The notes: generated from the letters alone by a model not told the origin. A DNA stretch of 64,000 bases from Kribbella sp. NBC_01245 (GCF_036226525.1 NZ_CP108487.1:2914001-2978000); one strand, 5' to 3'. Positions 40,230 through 49,671 are shown, counted from the stretch's first letter. Numbers and translations: made by a program.

Positions 40230-41162
40230 TCAATCCCTCTCCCTGGTCAGGAACCGCTGTACGGCGGACACCGCGAGCACCAGCACGAAGAAGACGAGTG
40301 AAACCGCTGCCGCATAACCGGTCGACTGCTGCTCGTAGCCGGTTCGTACCGCCATGAAGACCACGGTGGTCGTACGGTCCAACGGTCCGCCTTGCGTCAT
40401 CACGCTGATCTGCGTGAACAGGCTGAACGCCGCGATGGTGATCGTGATGAGGATGAACGTCCGCGTCGCCCGCAGTCCCGGCCAGGTGATGTTGGCGAAG
40501 GTCTTCCAGCCTGACGCGCCGTCCAGTGCGGCCGCTTCGTACAGGTCGCGCGAGATCGTCTGCAGTCCGGCCAGCCAGACGATCATGTGGAAGCCGACCG
40601 CCTGCCAGATCGACATCACCATGATCGCGGGCATCGCGGTATCGGGGTTGTTGAGCCAATCGGTGCCGTGCCACTGGCCGAACGTGACGGCAGAGATGAG
40701 GTGGTTGAGCAGCCCGTCCGGTTGGTAGATGAACCGCCACAGCAGCGAGATGACGACCATTGACGTGACGACCGGCGCGAAGTACACGGTTCTGAAGAAG
40801 TTGGTACCGCGGACCTTCGCGTTCACCAGCAGGGCAAGCACCAAGGCGAGCCCGGCCTGGACGGGTACGACGACGACAGCGAAGTACACCGTGTTGCGCA
40901 GCGACGCCCAGAACAAACTGTCACCGAACAGCGTGACGAAGTTGTCGATGCCGACGAATCGCGCCGGCCGGGGCGAGATCAGCCTGGCGTTGGTGAACGC
41001 GAGCCCGAAGGCCAGCAGCACCGGGACCAGGAAGAAGACGACCAGCAGGATCACGGCCGGCGAGGCCATCGCGGCGCCGATCAGCGTCTCCCGCGAGCGA
41101 GCCGAGCGGCTCCGGACCTCGACCCGCCCACTCGCGATTTGGGTGGTGGTAACGGCAGACAT
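40230..41162 (-). CDS. Carbohydrate ABC transporter permease (MalF-type)
   Basis: Inner-membrane permease of 310 residues. A cytoplasmic N-terminus precedes TM1 (GAAMASPAVILLVVFFLVPV), and the EAA loop is DLYEAAALDGASGWKTFANI followed by TWPGL. It partners the MalG-type permease downstream and the binding protein upstream, with gaps of 1-2 bases. Together they form the channel for the sugar later cut by the GH32-like enzyme. Confidence 0.93.
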   Translation of the reverse strand: MSAVTTTQIASGRVEVRSRSARSRETLIGAAMASPAVILLVVFFLVPVLLAFGLAFTNARLISPRPARFVGIDNFVTLFGDSLFWASLRNTVYFAVVVVPVQAGLALVLALLVNAKVRGTNFFRTVYFAPVVTSMVVISLLWRFIYQPDGLLNHLISAVTFGQWHGTDWLNNPDTAMPAIMVMSIWQAVGFHMIVWLAGLQTISRDLYEAAALDGASGWKTFANITWPGLRATRTFILITITIAAFSLFTQISVMTQGGPLDRTTTVVFMAVRTGYEQQSTGYAAAVSLVFFVLVLAVSAVQRFLTRERD

Positions 41163-41164
41163 GG

Positions 41165-42457
41165 TCAGGACTCGTAGTTGCCGTTGGACTTGATGTTGTT
41201 GTCGATGTCCGCGGCCGCCTTGTCGAGGATCTTCTGCGGGTCACCACCGGCCAGGATGTCCGCCACAGCCTTCTGGAACGTCGACGAGATGTACGGGTAG
41301 GCAGGAGTCACCGGGCGAACCAGGGCGGCCTTCTGGGAGAGCTCGAGGAAGAACCGGTACTTGCCACCCGGCGCGAAGCTCGGCACCTGGGCCGCCGCGT
41401 CGGTGTTCGCCGGGATCAGGCCGAGCGCGTTCGCGTAGGCGACGTAGTACTCCGGCTTCGCGGAGAACTTCAGGTACTCCAGCGCACCTTCCTTCGCCGC
41501 GCAAGACGACGACATCCCCCATTGCCAGGACGCGCCGCCGATCTTGGCGCCCTTGCCGAAGTCGGGCGGCGGCAGGAAGACCACGTCGGTCCCGAACTTC
41601 TTCGTCACCGTGTCCGCGGCCCAACTGCCGTTCCACATGATCGCGGACTTGCCGTTCACGAAGTCGACGGTCGAGTCCTTGCCGGACTTCTGCTGGGCAT
41701 AGCCGTCGGTGACCAGACCGCGGAACCACGTCGCCCACTTCAGCGCGTCCGGACCGTTCAGTACGCCCTGCGCGCTTTGGTAGTTTTGGCGGTCCACCAG
41801 GTCACCGCCAAAGCTCTGCAGCAACGGCGAGTACGCGTACGGGATCCACTCGCCCGTCCCCGCCGTACCCATGTCGAGTGGGAAGGCGAACTTGCCGCCC
41901 GCCTTGATCTTGCCCACCGCCGCGTTGAACTCTTCACCGGTCCACGGCTGGTCGATGGTGGGGATACGAATGCCGTGCTGCGTAAGCACGGACTTGCGGG
42001 CGATCATGCTCATCGCGACGTCGTAATGCCCGAACGAGTAGACCTGGTCCCCCAGCTTGCCCAGCGTGCTCGGCAGTTGCTTGTCGAAGAACCCGGCGGG
42101 CACGTCCAACGGCTGGAGGTAACCCGCCCACGCCCAGTTGGGGACGTTCGGGCCGTCGATATCCAGGACGCACGGCAGCTTCTTGGCCGACGCCGCGGCG
42201 GTCACGGCATCGTTGTACGACGCCTGCGGGAACGACTGCAGCTTCACCTTGTACTTGGATTGGCTGGCGTTGAACGCGTCGACGACCTTCTTGTTGACCG
42301 CGAGCTCGGGCGCGTTACCGCCGTTGTGGGTCCACAGCTCGAGGGTGGTCACGCCGCCCTCGTTGGTCGCGCCGCTGTCGGACGAGCCTGACGAGCAGCC
42401 GGTCAAAGCGACAGCGGCCGCGGCCAGCAGCGCGACGAGTTTCGGTGTTGGTGACAT
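41165..42457 (-). CDS. Sugar ABC transporter substrate-binding lipoprotein
   Basis: Family 1 extracellular solute-binding protein of 430 residues. The lipoprotein signal has the lipobox ALTGC, so the mature protein is anchored outside the membrane. It has TTLELWTHNGG at the start and ADTVTKKFGTDVVFLPPPDF, then WGMSSSCAAKEGALEYLKF. It should capture an oligosaccharide, probably a beta-fructoside given the GH32-like gene at the operon end. ATG 42457 is used; the 9 residues upstream in frame lie over the GAAGGGAA ribosome-binding site. Confidence 0.92.
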   Translation of the reverse strand: MSPTPKLVALLAAAAVALTGCSSGSSDSGATNEGGVTTLELWTHNGGNAPELAVNKKVVDAFNASQSKYKVKLQSFPQASYNDAVTAAASAKKLPCVLDIDGPNVPNWAWAGYLQPLDVPAGFFDKQLPSTLGKLGDQVYSFGHYDVAMSMIARKSVLTQHGIRIPTIDQPWTGEEFNAAVGKIKAGGKFAFPLDMGTAGTGEWIPYAYSPLLQSFGGDLVDRQNYQSAQGVLNGPDALKWATWFRGLVTDGYAQQKSGKDSTVDFVNGKSAIMWNGSWAADTVTKKFGTDVVFLPPPDFGKGAKIGGASWQWGMSSSCAAKEGALEYLKFSAKPEYYVAYANALGLIPANTDAAAQVPSFAPGGKYRFFLELSQKAALVRPVTPAYPYISSTFQKAVADILAGGDPQKILDKAAADIDNNIKSNGNYES

Positions 42458-42535
42458 GGCGGAATTCCCTTCGTTCGCGGGCATGGCGAAGCTGCCCGTA
42501 CTGCGTCATGCAGCGGGGATGTGCAGTCGGGCCGG

Positions 42536-43546
42536 TTAGGCCACTGAGTTGCGGGCCACCAGCGGACAGGTCAGCACGGTGTGCTGTGGTCCGCCGAGGT
42601 CGTGTCCTTCGATGTTTGCGATCAGGGTTTCCACTGCCCACGCGCCCATCTCGTAGTGCGGCAGCGCGACGGTGGTGAGTCTGGGCCGGAGCCCCTCGGC
42701 GATGAGTTCCTGGTTGTCGAACCCGATCACCGACAGATCCTGGGGAATACGCAGACCGAGCTCGGCCGCCGCGTGGTACGCGCCCATGGCCATCCGGTCG
42801 TTGAAGCAGAACAACGCGGTCGGACGATTGGTTGCTGATAGCAACTTTCGCGTCGCCTCCAGGCCACCGTCGGTGTCCGACGTGTCGGCGACAACCAGGC
42901 TTTTGTCGTACGGCAATCCGGCATCGCGCAGAGCGGCGCGATAGCCCTCCAGCCGTCCGCGCGTCGCCGGGATGTCGTCGACGTTGGTGACGAAACCGAT
43001 CCGGGTGTGGCCGTGACGGATCAACTCCTCCGTCGCCGTACGCCCGCCGCCGACCTCGTCGGGGACCACCGACGGGATCGCGTCGTCGGCCGACCGGGCA
43101 TCCAGCAAGACGGTCGGCATCCCGGCCAGTGCTTCCGGTACGACGACCTTCTGGTGGTACATGGTCGCGTAGAGGAAGCCGTCCACCTGGCGCTGCCGGA
43201 GCGCCTGGATCTCGGCCGCCTCGAACTCGGGGTCTGCCCCGGTGTTGACCAGCATCAGCAGCCAACCGGCCTTGGACGCGGCCTCTTGCGCGCCGAGGAT
43301 CATGCGGCCCGCGTACGGCGTGGTCGCGATCTCGTCGCTGATCAGCGCGAGCATCTGCGAACGTTGCAGGCGAAGATTCCTCGCCACGCTGCTGGGCGCG
43401 TAGCCGAGCTCCTCGGCGGCGCGACGGACCCGATCCCGGGTGGCGTCGGCGATCCGCTTCCCCGGTACGTCGTTCAGGACGTGCGACACCGTCGTGACCG
43501 AAACGCCCGACCGCGCCGCCACATCCTTGATCGACACCTTGCCCAT
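42536..43546 (-). CDS. LacI-family transcriptional regulator
   Basis: Protein of 336 residues. The N-terminal HTH and hinge are KVSIKDVAARSGVSVTTVSH, VLNDVPGKRI and YAPSSVARNLR. The periplasmic-binding-like sensor follows (LALISDEIATTPYAG ... FDNQELIAEGLRPRLTT). It precedes the sugar ABC transporter and GH32-like genes on the same strand and should repress them until the sugar or a derivative binds. The true start is ATG 43546; the upstream part of the long frame overlaps the MFS gene. Confidence 0.93.
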   Translation of the reverse strand: MGKVSIKDVAARSGVSVTTVSHVLNDVPGKRIADATRDRVRRAAEELGYAPSSVARNLRLQRSQMLALISDEIATTPYAGRMILGAQEAASKAGWLLMLVNTGADPEFEAAEIQALRQRQVDGFLYATMYHQKVVVPEALAGMPTVLLDARSADDAIPSVVPDEVGGGRTATEELIRHGHTRIGFVTNVDDIPATRGRLEGYRAALRDAGLPYDKSLVVADTSDTDGGLEATRKLLSATNRPTALFCFNDRMAMGAYHAAAELGLRIPQDLSVIGFDNQELIAEGLRPRLTTVALPHYEMGAWAVETLIANIEGHDLGGPQHTVLTCPLVARNSVA

Positions 43547-43548
43547 GA

Positions 43549-43632
43549 CCGTTTGCCCAATCGTTTTGCCAACTTGTGCGACTACTGTCCCGCTGGCTCG
43601 CACGTGTGTCAAGAGTCCATGCCCAAACGTTT
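43549..43632 (-). promoter_or_regulatory. Candidate LacI-family operators upstream of the LacI gene
   Basis: On the minus strand, TTGGCAAAACGA and TTGGGCAAACGG are adjacent direct near-repeats (43550-43573). A further palindromic AAACGTTT lies at 43625-43632, within the end of the MFS gene. AAACG is the common half-site of LacI-family operators. Autoregulation is inferred. Confidence 0.4.
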
Positions 43633-44643
43633 TTCCACTATCCCGGTTTGGTAGAGGGAGAGGGAAAGTACGAGCAGGAGGAGGCCGGTCGCGGGGGCTT
43701 GCGCGAAGGCTGCGGAGGCGCCCCACGTGTCGGCGGCGTGGCCGGCGAGGTACGCCGCCAGCGCCGAACCGGCGGCGCTGGCGGAGTTGTTCCAGGTGAA
43801 GGCTTGGGTGAGGGTTGCCGGGTGGACGGCCTTCTCGGTTAGGACGTTCAGAAGGACGAGTATGGGCGGTACTGCGGCCTCCGTGACCACCACGGCGGCG
43901 GCGAGCCAGATCGCGGACGGCGCGAGAGGGAGCAGCAACGCCGTACCCGTGAGGTATGCGGTGGCGATGACTAGTTGACGGTGTGCCGGGGTGGGGTGCT
44001 GTCGCAGTCCGTAGAGCCAGCCGGCTAGCAATCCGCTGAGGCTGGAGGCGGCGATGATCAGTGCGGCCGCGCCGGGTATCTCGTGGCTGATCGCGAAGGC
44101 GGATATCGAGAGGCCGATGGTTCCGAAGTACAGCCCGATGGCCAGGTTCAGGAGTGCCAGGAGGAGGAAGGTCGGCTGTAGTAGGGACTGGTCGCTTCGC
44201 TCGGCGCTTTTGCGGGCTGGGTGGGGCGCGGTACGGCGCTGGGCGGCGAGCGCCGTGCCGCCGCCGAGGATCAGGGTCGCGGCGATGATGCTGGCGAGAG
44301 TTGTGTTGCCCGTCGCGCCGAGCGTGGTGACCAAGACGGGGCCGAGGAGGAAGGCGGTGGCGTTGGCCAGCGATTCCAGGGAGAAGGCGCTGGCCAGTTC
44401 GTCGGCCCGCTCGCCGCGCAGGAGGTGTGCCCAGCGGGCCGCGGAGAGAGCGCCGAGCTGAGGGAAGGCCGCGCCTGCGCAAGTGGCGGCGACGATCGCC
44501 GCGGCCGGGGTCGTAGACGCGAGGACGGCGGCGATGGCGACGCCGTGGGCGAAGAGGTAGAACGGGAGTACGCCGGTCTGGCCGTACCGGTCGATCAGGC
44601 GGGCCAACTGCGGCCCGATCAACCCGTGGCCCGCCAGGGGCAT
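43609..44643 (-). CDS. MFS transporter, apparently N-terminally truncated
   Basis: Hydrophobic protein of about 344 residues from ATG 44643 (MPLAGHGLIGPQLARLIDRY). It has about ten hydrophobic segments; the GPQLARLIDRYGQ segment is the loop 2-3 motif. Relatives begin with two TM helices before this loop. The frame upstream (to 44970) does not encode them; it reads as Arg-rich, non-hydrophobic sequence. The gene is therefore either a truncated transporter or has lost its 5' end by frameshift. It overlaps the candidate LacI operator at its 3' end. Confidence 0.6.
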   Translation of the reverse strand: MPLAGHGLIGPQLARLIDRYGQTGVLPFYLFAHGVAIAAVLASTTPAAAIVAATCAGAAFPQLGALSAARWAHLLRGERADELASAFSLESLANATAFLLGPVLVTTLGATGNTTLASIIAATLILGGGTALAAQRRTAPHPARKSAERSDQSLLQPTFLLLALLNLAIGLYFGTIGLSISAFAISHEIPGAAALIIAASSLSGLLAGWLYGLRQHPTPAHRQLVIATAYLTGTALLLPLAPSAIWLAAAVVVTEAAVPPILVLLNVLTEKAVHPATLTQAFTWNNSASAAGSALAAYLAGHAADTWGASAAFAQAPATGLLLLVLSLSLYQTGIVEKRLGMDS

Positions 44644-44832
44644 CCAGGACTGCGGCAGGACGGGACACGCGCCCTCAACCGCCGCCCCCAACACCGGGCG
44701 GAACAAACGTTGAGCCCGGGCCAAGGCGGACCCGAACGACTGCCCGGACCATAACAGGGCAACGGGTTTCCGGTCGCGCGCGTTTAAGTTTCGACCCGCC
44801 CAAACACCGTCGCGGCATGTCAGGCTTGCCCA

Positions 44833-45552
44833 ATGAAAAGTGAGCGACCGGGGCAGACGCTGCTGCTGATCCATGGACTCGGTGCGACCGGGCGCGTTTG
44901 GGACGGCTGGCGAGACCTGCTCGATACCCACTGGCCCGGCCGATGGATGGCACCCGACCTCCCCGGACATGGGTCAGCGCCGCCGCTGTCGTCGTACAGC
45001 TTCGACTCGATGGCTGCCGCCGTCGCTCCGCAACTACCACCGGGCGGGCTGGTGGTCGTCGGTCACTCGCTGGGTGGAGTGATCGCTCTCGCACTGGCGA
45101 GCGGCCGGTACGGCGTACAGGTCGATCGGGCGATCGCGCTTGGCGTCAAGGTGGCGTGGAGCGACGGCGAGCTGGCCAAGGCGGCCGCGCTCGCTGAACG
45201 ACCGACGGCATGGTTCGACACCAGGGCCGAAGCGGCTGCCCGGTTCCTTCGGGTGTCCGGCCTCGAAGGTCTGGTGGAGCCGGACGACGACCAGGTCGAG
45301 CACGGGCTCAGCTCCGATGGCGGACGGTGGCGGCTGGCGATGGACCCCCGCACCTTCGGGGTCGGGGCGCCGGACATGGCGGGGCTGCTGCGCGCGAGCC
45401 AAGCCGAGACCGTACTGGCGCGCGGCGAACTCGACCCGATGAACACCGACGCTCAACTCAACGCGCTGCACGACGAGGTGGTCACGTTCGCCGGCCTAGG
45501 GCACAACGCCCACGTCGAAGATCCGCGAACCGTCCACCTCACCGTGACCTGA
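44833..45552 (+). CDS. Alpha/beta hydrolase
   Basis: Protein of 239 residues. The oxyanion motif LLIHGLGATGRVWDG, the nucleophile elbow VVGHSLGGVIALALA (Ser), the acid in GELDPMNTD, and the base His in GLGHNAHVEDP form a full catalytic set. No signal peptide. The substrate is unknown; esterase, lactonase or haloperoxidase-like activity is possible. The divergent MFS remnant shares its upstream region. Confidence 0.87.
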   Translation: MKSERPGQTLLLIHGLGATGRVWDGWRDLLDTHWPGRWMAPDLPGHGSAPPLSSYSFDSMAAAVAPQLPPGGLVVVGHSLGGVIALALASGRYGVQVDRAIALGVKVAWSDGELAKAAALAERPTAWFDTRAEAAARFLRVSGLEGLVEPDDDQVEHGLSSDGGRWRLAMDPRTFGVGAPDMAGLLRASQAETVLARGELDPMNTDAQLNALHDEVVTFAGLGHNAHVEDPRTVHLTVT

Positions 45553-45778
45553 CGAAACTCCCGCTGCGGGCCCTAGAACGGTCATGGTGGCTGTGGGGCC
45601 GGTTGCCGACGCTGCGCCGAGGTCTGGCGCCTGCGGACTCGCGAGTGGATCGTGGTGTGTTAGGGCACTTGATGGGTGCGGCGTGGGCCGCCGGACCGAC
45701 CGAGATATCGGCTTTCGGTGTTCAGAAGCGCACTCGGGCCCACCCAAGAGGCGGTGCACCAAGCCCCACCCTCGGGTG

Positions 45779-45801
45779 TCGGTCCCGAGAGGAGACCGAC
45801 G
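45779..45801 (+). promoter_or_regulatory. Hairpin in the desaturase leader
   Basis: GTCGGTC at 45779-45785 pairs with GACCGAC at 45795-45801, enclosing GAGAGGA, a Shine-Dalgarno-like sequence. The desaturase ATG lies 15 bases further on. It may influence translation or mRNA stability; low certainty. Confidence 0.35.
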
Positions 45802-45815
45802 TCTAGGAGTGGACC

Positions 45816-46757
45816 ATGACTTCTACAGCAGGTTCCAGCAATTCGCTCCCGGGCGAATTCCAGCCCGTGGGTGGCAAGCTCGAGCGTGGGCTCATCTGGG
45901 TTTTCATCGTCGTGCCGACTCTCGCGCTGCTACCAGGCATCTTCGTCGCCTGGGGCGGCTGGATCGGCTGGCACGACATCGTCCTCCTGGTCGCGTTCTA
46001 CCTGCTCACGGCCACTGGCATTGGCGTCGGCTACCACCGATGCTTCACCCATGGCTCCTTCAAGAGCAAGCGTGGCCTCAAGATCGCACTCGCGATCGCC
46101 GGCAGTATGGCGCTCGAAGGACCCGTCATCCGTTGGGTCGCAGACCACCGTAAACACCACAAGTTCTCCGATCGAGCCGGCGATCCACACTCGCCGTGGC
46201 GCTACGGCACCACCGTGTGGGCGGTGACGAAGGGTTTTGTTTTCGCCCATGTCGGGTGGGTGCTCTGGGGTCAAGATCGCGCCGACCCGAAGCGCTACGC
46301 CCCCGACCTTCTGAAAGACCCCGACATGGCGTTCATTTCGCGGCATTTCCGTGGGCTGGCGGTGATCTCTCTGCTGACGCCTGCGGTCATCGGTGGGCTG
46401 TGGGACATGTCGTGGTATCGAGCCGCGACCGGATTCTTCTGGGGCACTCTGGTCCGGATCGCCTTGATGCACCACGTCACGTTCTCGATCAACTCGATCT
46501 GCCATGTCACCGGCGAGAAGCCATTCGACACCCGCGACCGGTCCGGGAACGTCTGGTGGCTTGCCATCCTGAGTCAGGGCGAGTCATGGCACAACCTCCA
46601 CCACGCCGACCCCACCTGCGCACGCCACGGTGTACTCAAAGGACAAATCGACATCAACGCCTGGCTCATCAAGCAATTCGAACGGCTCGGCTGGGTCTAC
46701 GACGTCAAATGGCCAAACCAGGACCGCCTCAAGAAGAAGCGCGCAGCCACTGCTTGA
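45816..46757 (+). CDS. Acyl-CoA/fatty acid desaturase
   Basis: Membrane diiron desaturase of 313 residues with paired hydrophobic helices and three His boxes: HRCFTH, HRKHHKFSD and HNLHH (SQGESWHNLHHADPTCARHG), the layout of stearoyl-CoA/delta-9 desaturases. It introduces a double bond into membrane or stored lipid acyl chains. No dedicated ferredoxin or reductase gene is adjacent, so electrons must come from proteins encoded elsewhere. The convergent methyltransferase gene ends only 1 base from its stop. Confidence 0.93.
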   Translation: MTSTAGSSNSLPGEFQPVGGKLERGLIWVFIVVPTLALLPGIFVAWGGWIGWHDIVLLVAFYLLTATGIGVGYHRCFTHGSFKSKRGLKIALAIAGSMALEGPVIRWVADHRKHHKFSDRAGDPHSPWRYGTTVWAVTKGFVFAHVGWVLWGQDRADPKRYAPDLLKDPDMAFISRHFRGLAVISLLTPAVIGGLWDMSWYRAATGFFWGTLVRIALMHHVTFSINSICHVTGEKPFDTRDRSGNVWWLAILSQGESWHNLHHADPTCARHGVLKGQIDINAWLIKQFERLGWVYDVKWPNQDRLKKKRAATA

Positions 46758-46758
46758 C

Positions 46759-47565
46759 CTAATGAGCTCCAGCCACCGGAGTGGCCGCTAGGACGTACCC
46801 GACCAGCGGGATGACCAGCCGGTCGTTCTGGACGAACTGTCCGAGCACCTCCCGCGAGCCCGCCAGGATTCGGTCCAGGTCTGCCTGGTCGAGCCGGTCC
46901 CGCAGCGGTGTTGCGTTCACCTCGGTTAGCACCATCGTCTGAATGTTCGGAAAGTACGCGGGCCGAGTGTGCTCGTGGACGGCAATCACCCGGAGCCCGG
47001 CGCCGGCGCACCGACCGCGCATGACCTCGGGATCGCCGGCCGCCCAGTAGGTGCCGAGCAACTCCACAGCGTCCGGTCCGGCGTACTGGGCGACCAGGTC
47101 CACCCAAGGCCCGTACGCCGGTTGTGCCCGCAGCGAGGAGAACGACTGCACCACCACGCGCCCGCCCGGTCGGGTGACCCGCGCCATCTCGCCGAGCGCA
47201 CCGGTCGGGTCGGGGAAGAAGAAGATCGCGGCTTGGCAGGTCACGACGTCGAAGGCGCGGTCGCCGAATGGCAGTGCCGCCACGTCACCCTCGCGCCAGT
47301 CGATCTCCGGCGCAGTCCGCCGGGCGACGGCGAGCATCGCGGGATTGAGGTCGACTCCGGTCACCTTCCCGTCCGGGGCCAGCCGCTCGGCCGCCGCCCG
47401 GGCCACGACGCCGGTTCCGCACGCCACGTCGAGCAATCGGTCGCCCGGACCGACCTCGGCCGCCTGGAGCACGGGGTCCACCCAGTGTCGGAAGAGCGCG
47501 GGAACGAAGCGCTCTTCGTACACCTCGGCCTGTTCGGAACTGATGAGAAACCGTTCTGTCGCCAT
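46759..47565 (-). CDS. Class I SAM-dependent methyltransferase
   Basis: Protein of 268 residues from ATG 47565 (MATERFLISSEQAEVYEERF). SAM motif I is LLDVACGTGVVARAAAER, followed by VTGVDLNPAML and EMARVTRPGGRVVVQSF. The UbiE-like family methylates quinones or small molecules; substrate unknown. The longer frame from 47616 is rejected because the family starts at this Met. It diverges from the LuxR-type regulator at 47650. Confidence 0.88.
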   Translation of the reverse strand: MATERFLISSEQAEVYEERFVPALFRHWVDPVLQAAEVGPGDRLLDVACGTGVVARAAAERLAPDGKVTGVDLNPAMLAVARRTAPEIDWREGDVAALPFGDRAFDVVTCQAAIFFFPDPTGALGEMARVTRPGGRVVVQSFSSLRAQPAYGPWVDLVAQYAGPDAVELLGTYWAAGDPEVMRGRCAGAGLRVIAVHEHTRPAYFPNIQTMVLTEVNATPLRDRLDQADLDRILAGSREVLGQFVQNDRLVIPLVGYVLAATPVAGAH

Positions 47566-47649
47566 GTGTCCAGGCTTCGGCACCGGCCCTCGGCGGGGAT
47601 CGGTCAGCTGACCCATCCGCGTTGCCTATTTTCGCGCGACACTGGCCCC

Positions 47650-49194
47650 ATGACACCCGACGCCCTTGTCCGCGAGGCCGACGTGCGTGCCCGCGCGGGT
47701 GACTACGCGGGAGCGCTGGCCCTGCGTGAGCAGGCGTACGCCGCGCTCCGGGCCGGCGGTGACACCAGTGGCGCCGCACGCCTCGCGGCCTATCAGATCG
47801 CCTTCGACCACCTCGCCCTGTTCGGCAACACGGCCGTGTCCAAGGGCTGGCTCGAGCGCGGCATCCGGCTTGCGGAGGAATCGGGCGACTGTGTCGAGGC
47901 GGGTTGGGTCGCGCTGGCTCGGGCGCTGCACGCCGCGGACTCGGGGGAACGCGACCACTGGATCGCGACGGCCGCGCGATCCGCGGACACCTTCGATGAC
48001 GACGACCTGCACTTCGTCGCGCTCGCCTACCGCGGCCTCACGCTGGTCGAAGCCGGACGGGTCACCGACGGCATGCGGCGGCTGGACGAGGCGGCCGCCG
48101 CGGCGTACAGCGGTGAAGTGGGCAGCTCGGTGGTGGCCGGGGAGATCTACTGCAAGCTCATGGTCGCTTGCGAAGTCGTGTTGGACGTGCCGCGCGCCGA
48201 GCAGTGGCACCGGGTGTTCGCAGCATTGGAGCAGCAGTTGGACGTGGCCTGGGCATCGGCGATCTGCCGCATGCATGTCGGCACGGTCTGGACCGCGGCC
48301 GGCCGCTGGGACGAGGCGGAGCGTGAGTTGACCCGATCGCTCGCGTTGTACGACGCGACCTATCGCGCCCTGCGGCCGGCGGCCTGTGCCCGCCTTGCCG
48401 AGCTCCGGGTTCGCCAGGGCCAATTCGTCGAGGCAGAGCGACTCCTCGTCGGCAGTGGAGACGACAGTTTCGGCATCCGTGCCGCGACCCGAGTTGCCTG
48501 GCAGCAGGCGATCACAGAGACCGAACGGAAAGCCGCGGTGGCTGCGCTCGTGGAGGTCCTCGCGCAGCACGACGGCGAGCTCGCGATGCTTCCTGACCTG
48601 GCATTGCTCGCCGAGCTCCAGCTGGCTTGCGGCCAGGCCGAAGCCGCCGCCGGGTCAGCAACGCGCCTCGCCGAGATGAGCCTCGGGGACATCGGTGCCG
48701 CATTGACCGGCTACGCCCGATTGGCCGAGGGACTGGTCGCGGCCGGGCATCCTCATGCGCAGGAGGCGCTGCGTACGGCCGTACGTCATTTCGCGGCTGC
48801 CCGGCTGCCGCTGGAACAAGCCCGTGCCCGGGTCGCACTGGCCCAGGCAGTCGCTGCATCCGACCCGGGCGTCGCGCTGGTGGAGGCTCGTCAGGCCGCC
48901 GAAACCTTCGGCTGGCTGGGCGCGGCCGCCGAATTCGACCGCACCTCGGCCCTGCTTCGCAGCCTCGGCGCCAGGCCAAGCCCGATGCCGCGCGCCGACG
49001 GTCTGCTGACAGGCCGCGAGCACGACGTTTTGGTCTTGGTCGCCGACGGGCTGTCCAACCCGGAAATCGCCGAACGGCTTTTCCTCAGCAAGAAGACCGT
49101 CGCCCATCACGTCAGCAACGTGCTCGCGAAGTTGGGCGTGCGCAATCGGGCGGAAGCTTCCGCGTGGCTCGTTGCCCACGACAACGACCGGTGA
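47650..49194 (+). CDS. LuxR-family regulator with TPR-like sensor region
   Basis: Protein of 514 residues. Most of the chain is Ala/Leu-rich paired helices of TPR/MalT type (YAGALALREQAYAALRAGGD, AGRWDEAERELTRSLALYDA). The C-terminus is a LuxR HTH: LLTGREHDVLVLVADGLSNP, EIAERLFLSKKTVAHHVSNV, LAKLGVRNRAEASAW. It lacks the N-terminal ATPase of LAL-type proteins, so it is a TPR-LuxR regulator whose signal is probably a protein or peptide partner. The divergent methyltransferase gene is a possible target. Confidence 0.88.
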   Translation: MTPDALVREADVRARAGDYAGALALREQAYAALRAGGDTSGAARLAAYQIAFDHLALFGNTAVSKGWLERGIRLAEESGDCVEAGWVALARALHAADSGERDHWIATAARSADTFDDDDLHFVALAYRGLTLVEAGRVTDGMRRLDEAAAAAYSGEVGSSVVAGEIYCKLMVACEVVLDVPRAEQWHRVFAALEQQLDVAWASAICRMHVGTVWTAAGRWDEAERELTRSLALYDATYRALRPAACARLAELRVRQGQFVEAERLLVGSGDDSFGIRAATRVAWQQAITETERKAAVAALVEVLAQHDGELAMLPDLALLAELQLACGQAEAAAGSATRLAEMSLGDIGAALTGYARLAEGLVAAGHPHAQEALRTAVRHFAAARLPLEQARARVALAQAVAASDPGVALVEARQAAETFGWLGAAAEFDRTSALLRSLGARPSPMPRADGLLTGREHDVLVLVADGLSNPEIAERLFLSKKTVAHHVSNVLAKLGVRNRAEASAWLVAHDNDR

Positions 49195-49293
49195 TCCAGT
49201 CGGCGAGGGCGATGCAGGAAGCTGCAAAAGTGCTGCTCTACAACGCCAGATGCTCCTAGGGTCGGAGACCAACACCGAACGAAGGAGCTCCTC

Positions 49294-49662
49294 ATGCGCA
49301 CACGTAGCGCCCTGGCCGGACTGGGCCTTACGGCAACCTTCATGGCCGCCGCCGCACTACCCGCAGCGGCGGCGTCGTCGTACATCACGCACCCCGGAGT
49401 CACGGGAGAACTTGAGTTGGCCGGGAGAATCCTGGTTGACGACACCGCCTGCGATGACGACTCCGTCTATGCGCAGTGGAAGACCTACGGTGGGCAGGTC
49501 CAGAAGATCACCAACACCTCGGGCTGCAGGGCAGGCGCTTCAGCGGGAAACGTCCCCATGGGCAAGGGCACGGATATCTACTGGCGGGTCTGTGTCGACA
49601 AGTCGTGGCCGACCAGTGACTCCTGCTCCGCCTGGAAAGTAGACCGCCTCTGGTGGCCGTGA
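49294..49662 (+). CDS. Small secreted protein of unknown function
   Basis: Protein of 122 residues with a signal peptide (MRTRSALAGLGLTATFMAAA, cleavage after AAA near residue 27). The mature part is about 95 residues with four Cys (DDTACDDD, SGCRAG, RVCVDK, DSCSAW), suggesting two disulfides. The Trp/Tyr-rich end (TDIYWRVCVDKSWPT) is like that of small actinobacterial secreted beta-proteins. No family assigned. GAAGGAG precedes the ATG. Confidence 0.7.
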   Translation: MRTRSALAGLGLTATFMAAAALPAAAASSYITHPGVTGELELAGRILVDDTACDDDSVYAQWKTYGGQVQKITNTSGCRAGASAGNVPMGKGTDIYWRVCVDKSWPTSDSCSAWKVDRLWWP

Positions 49663-49671
49663 CGTCTGGCT

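Noticed and set aside
42536..44668. A single 710-residue LacI fusion protein
   Set aside because: The first 374 codons are antisense to the MFS gene and Arg/Pro-rich; the regulator clearly starts at ATG 43546.
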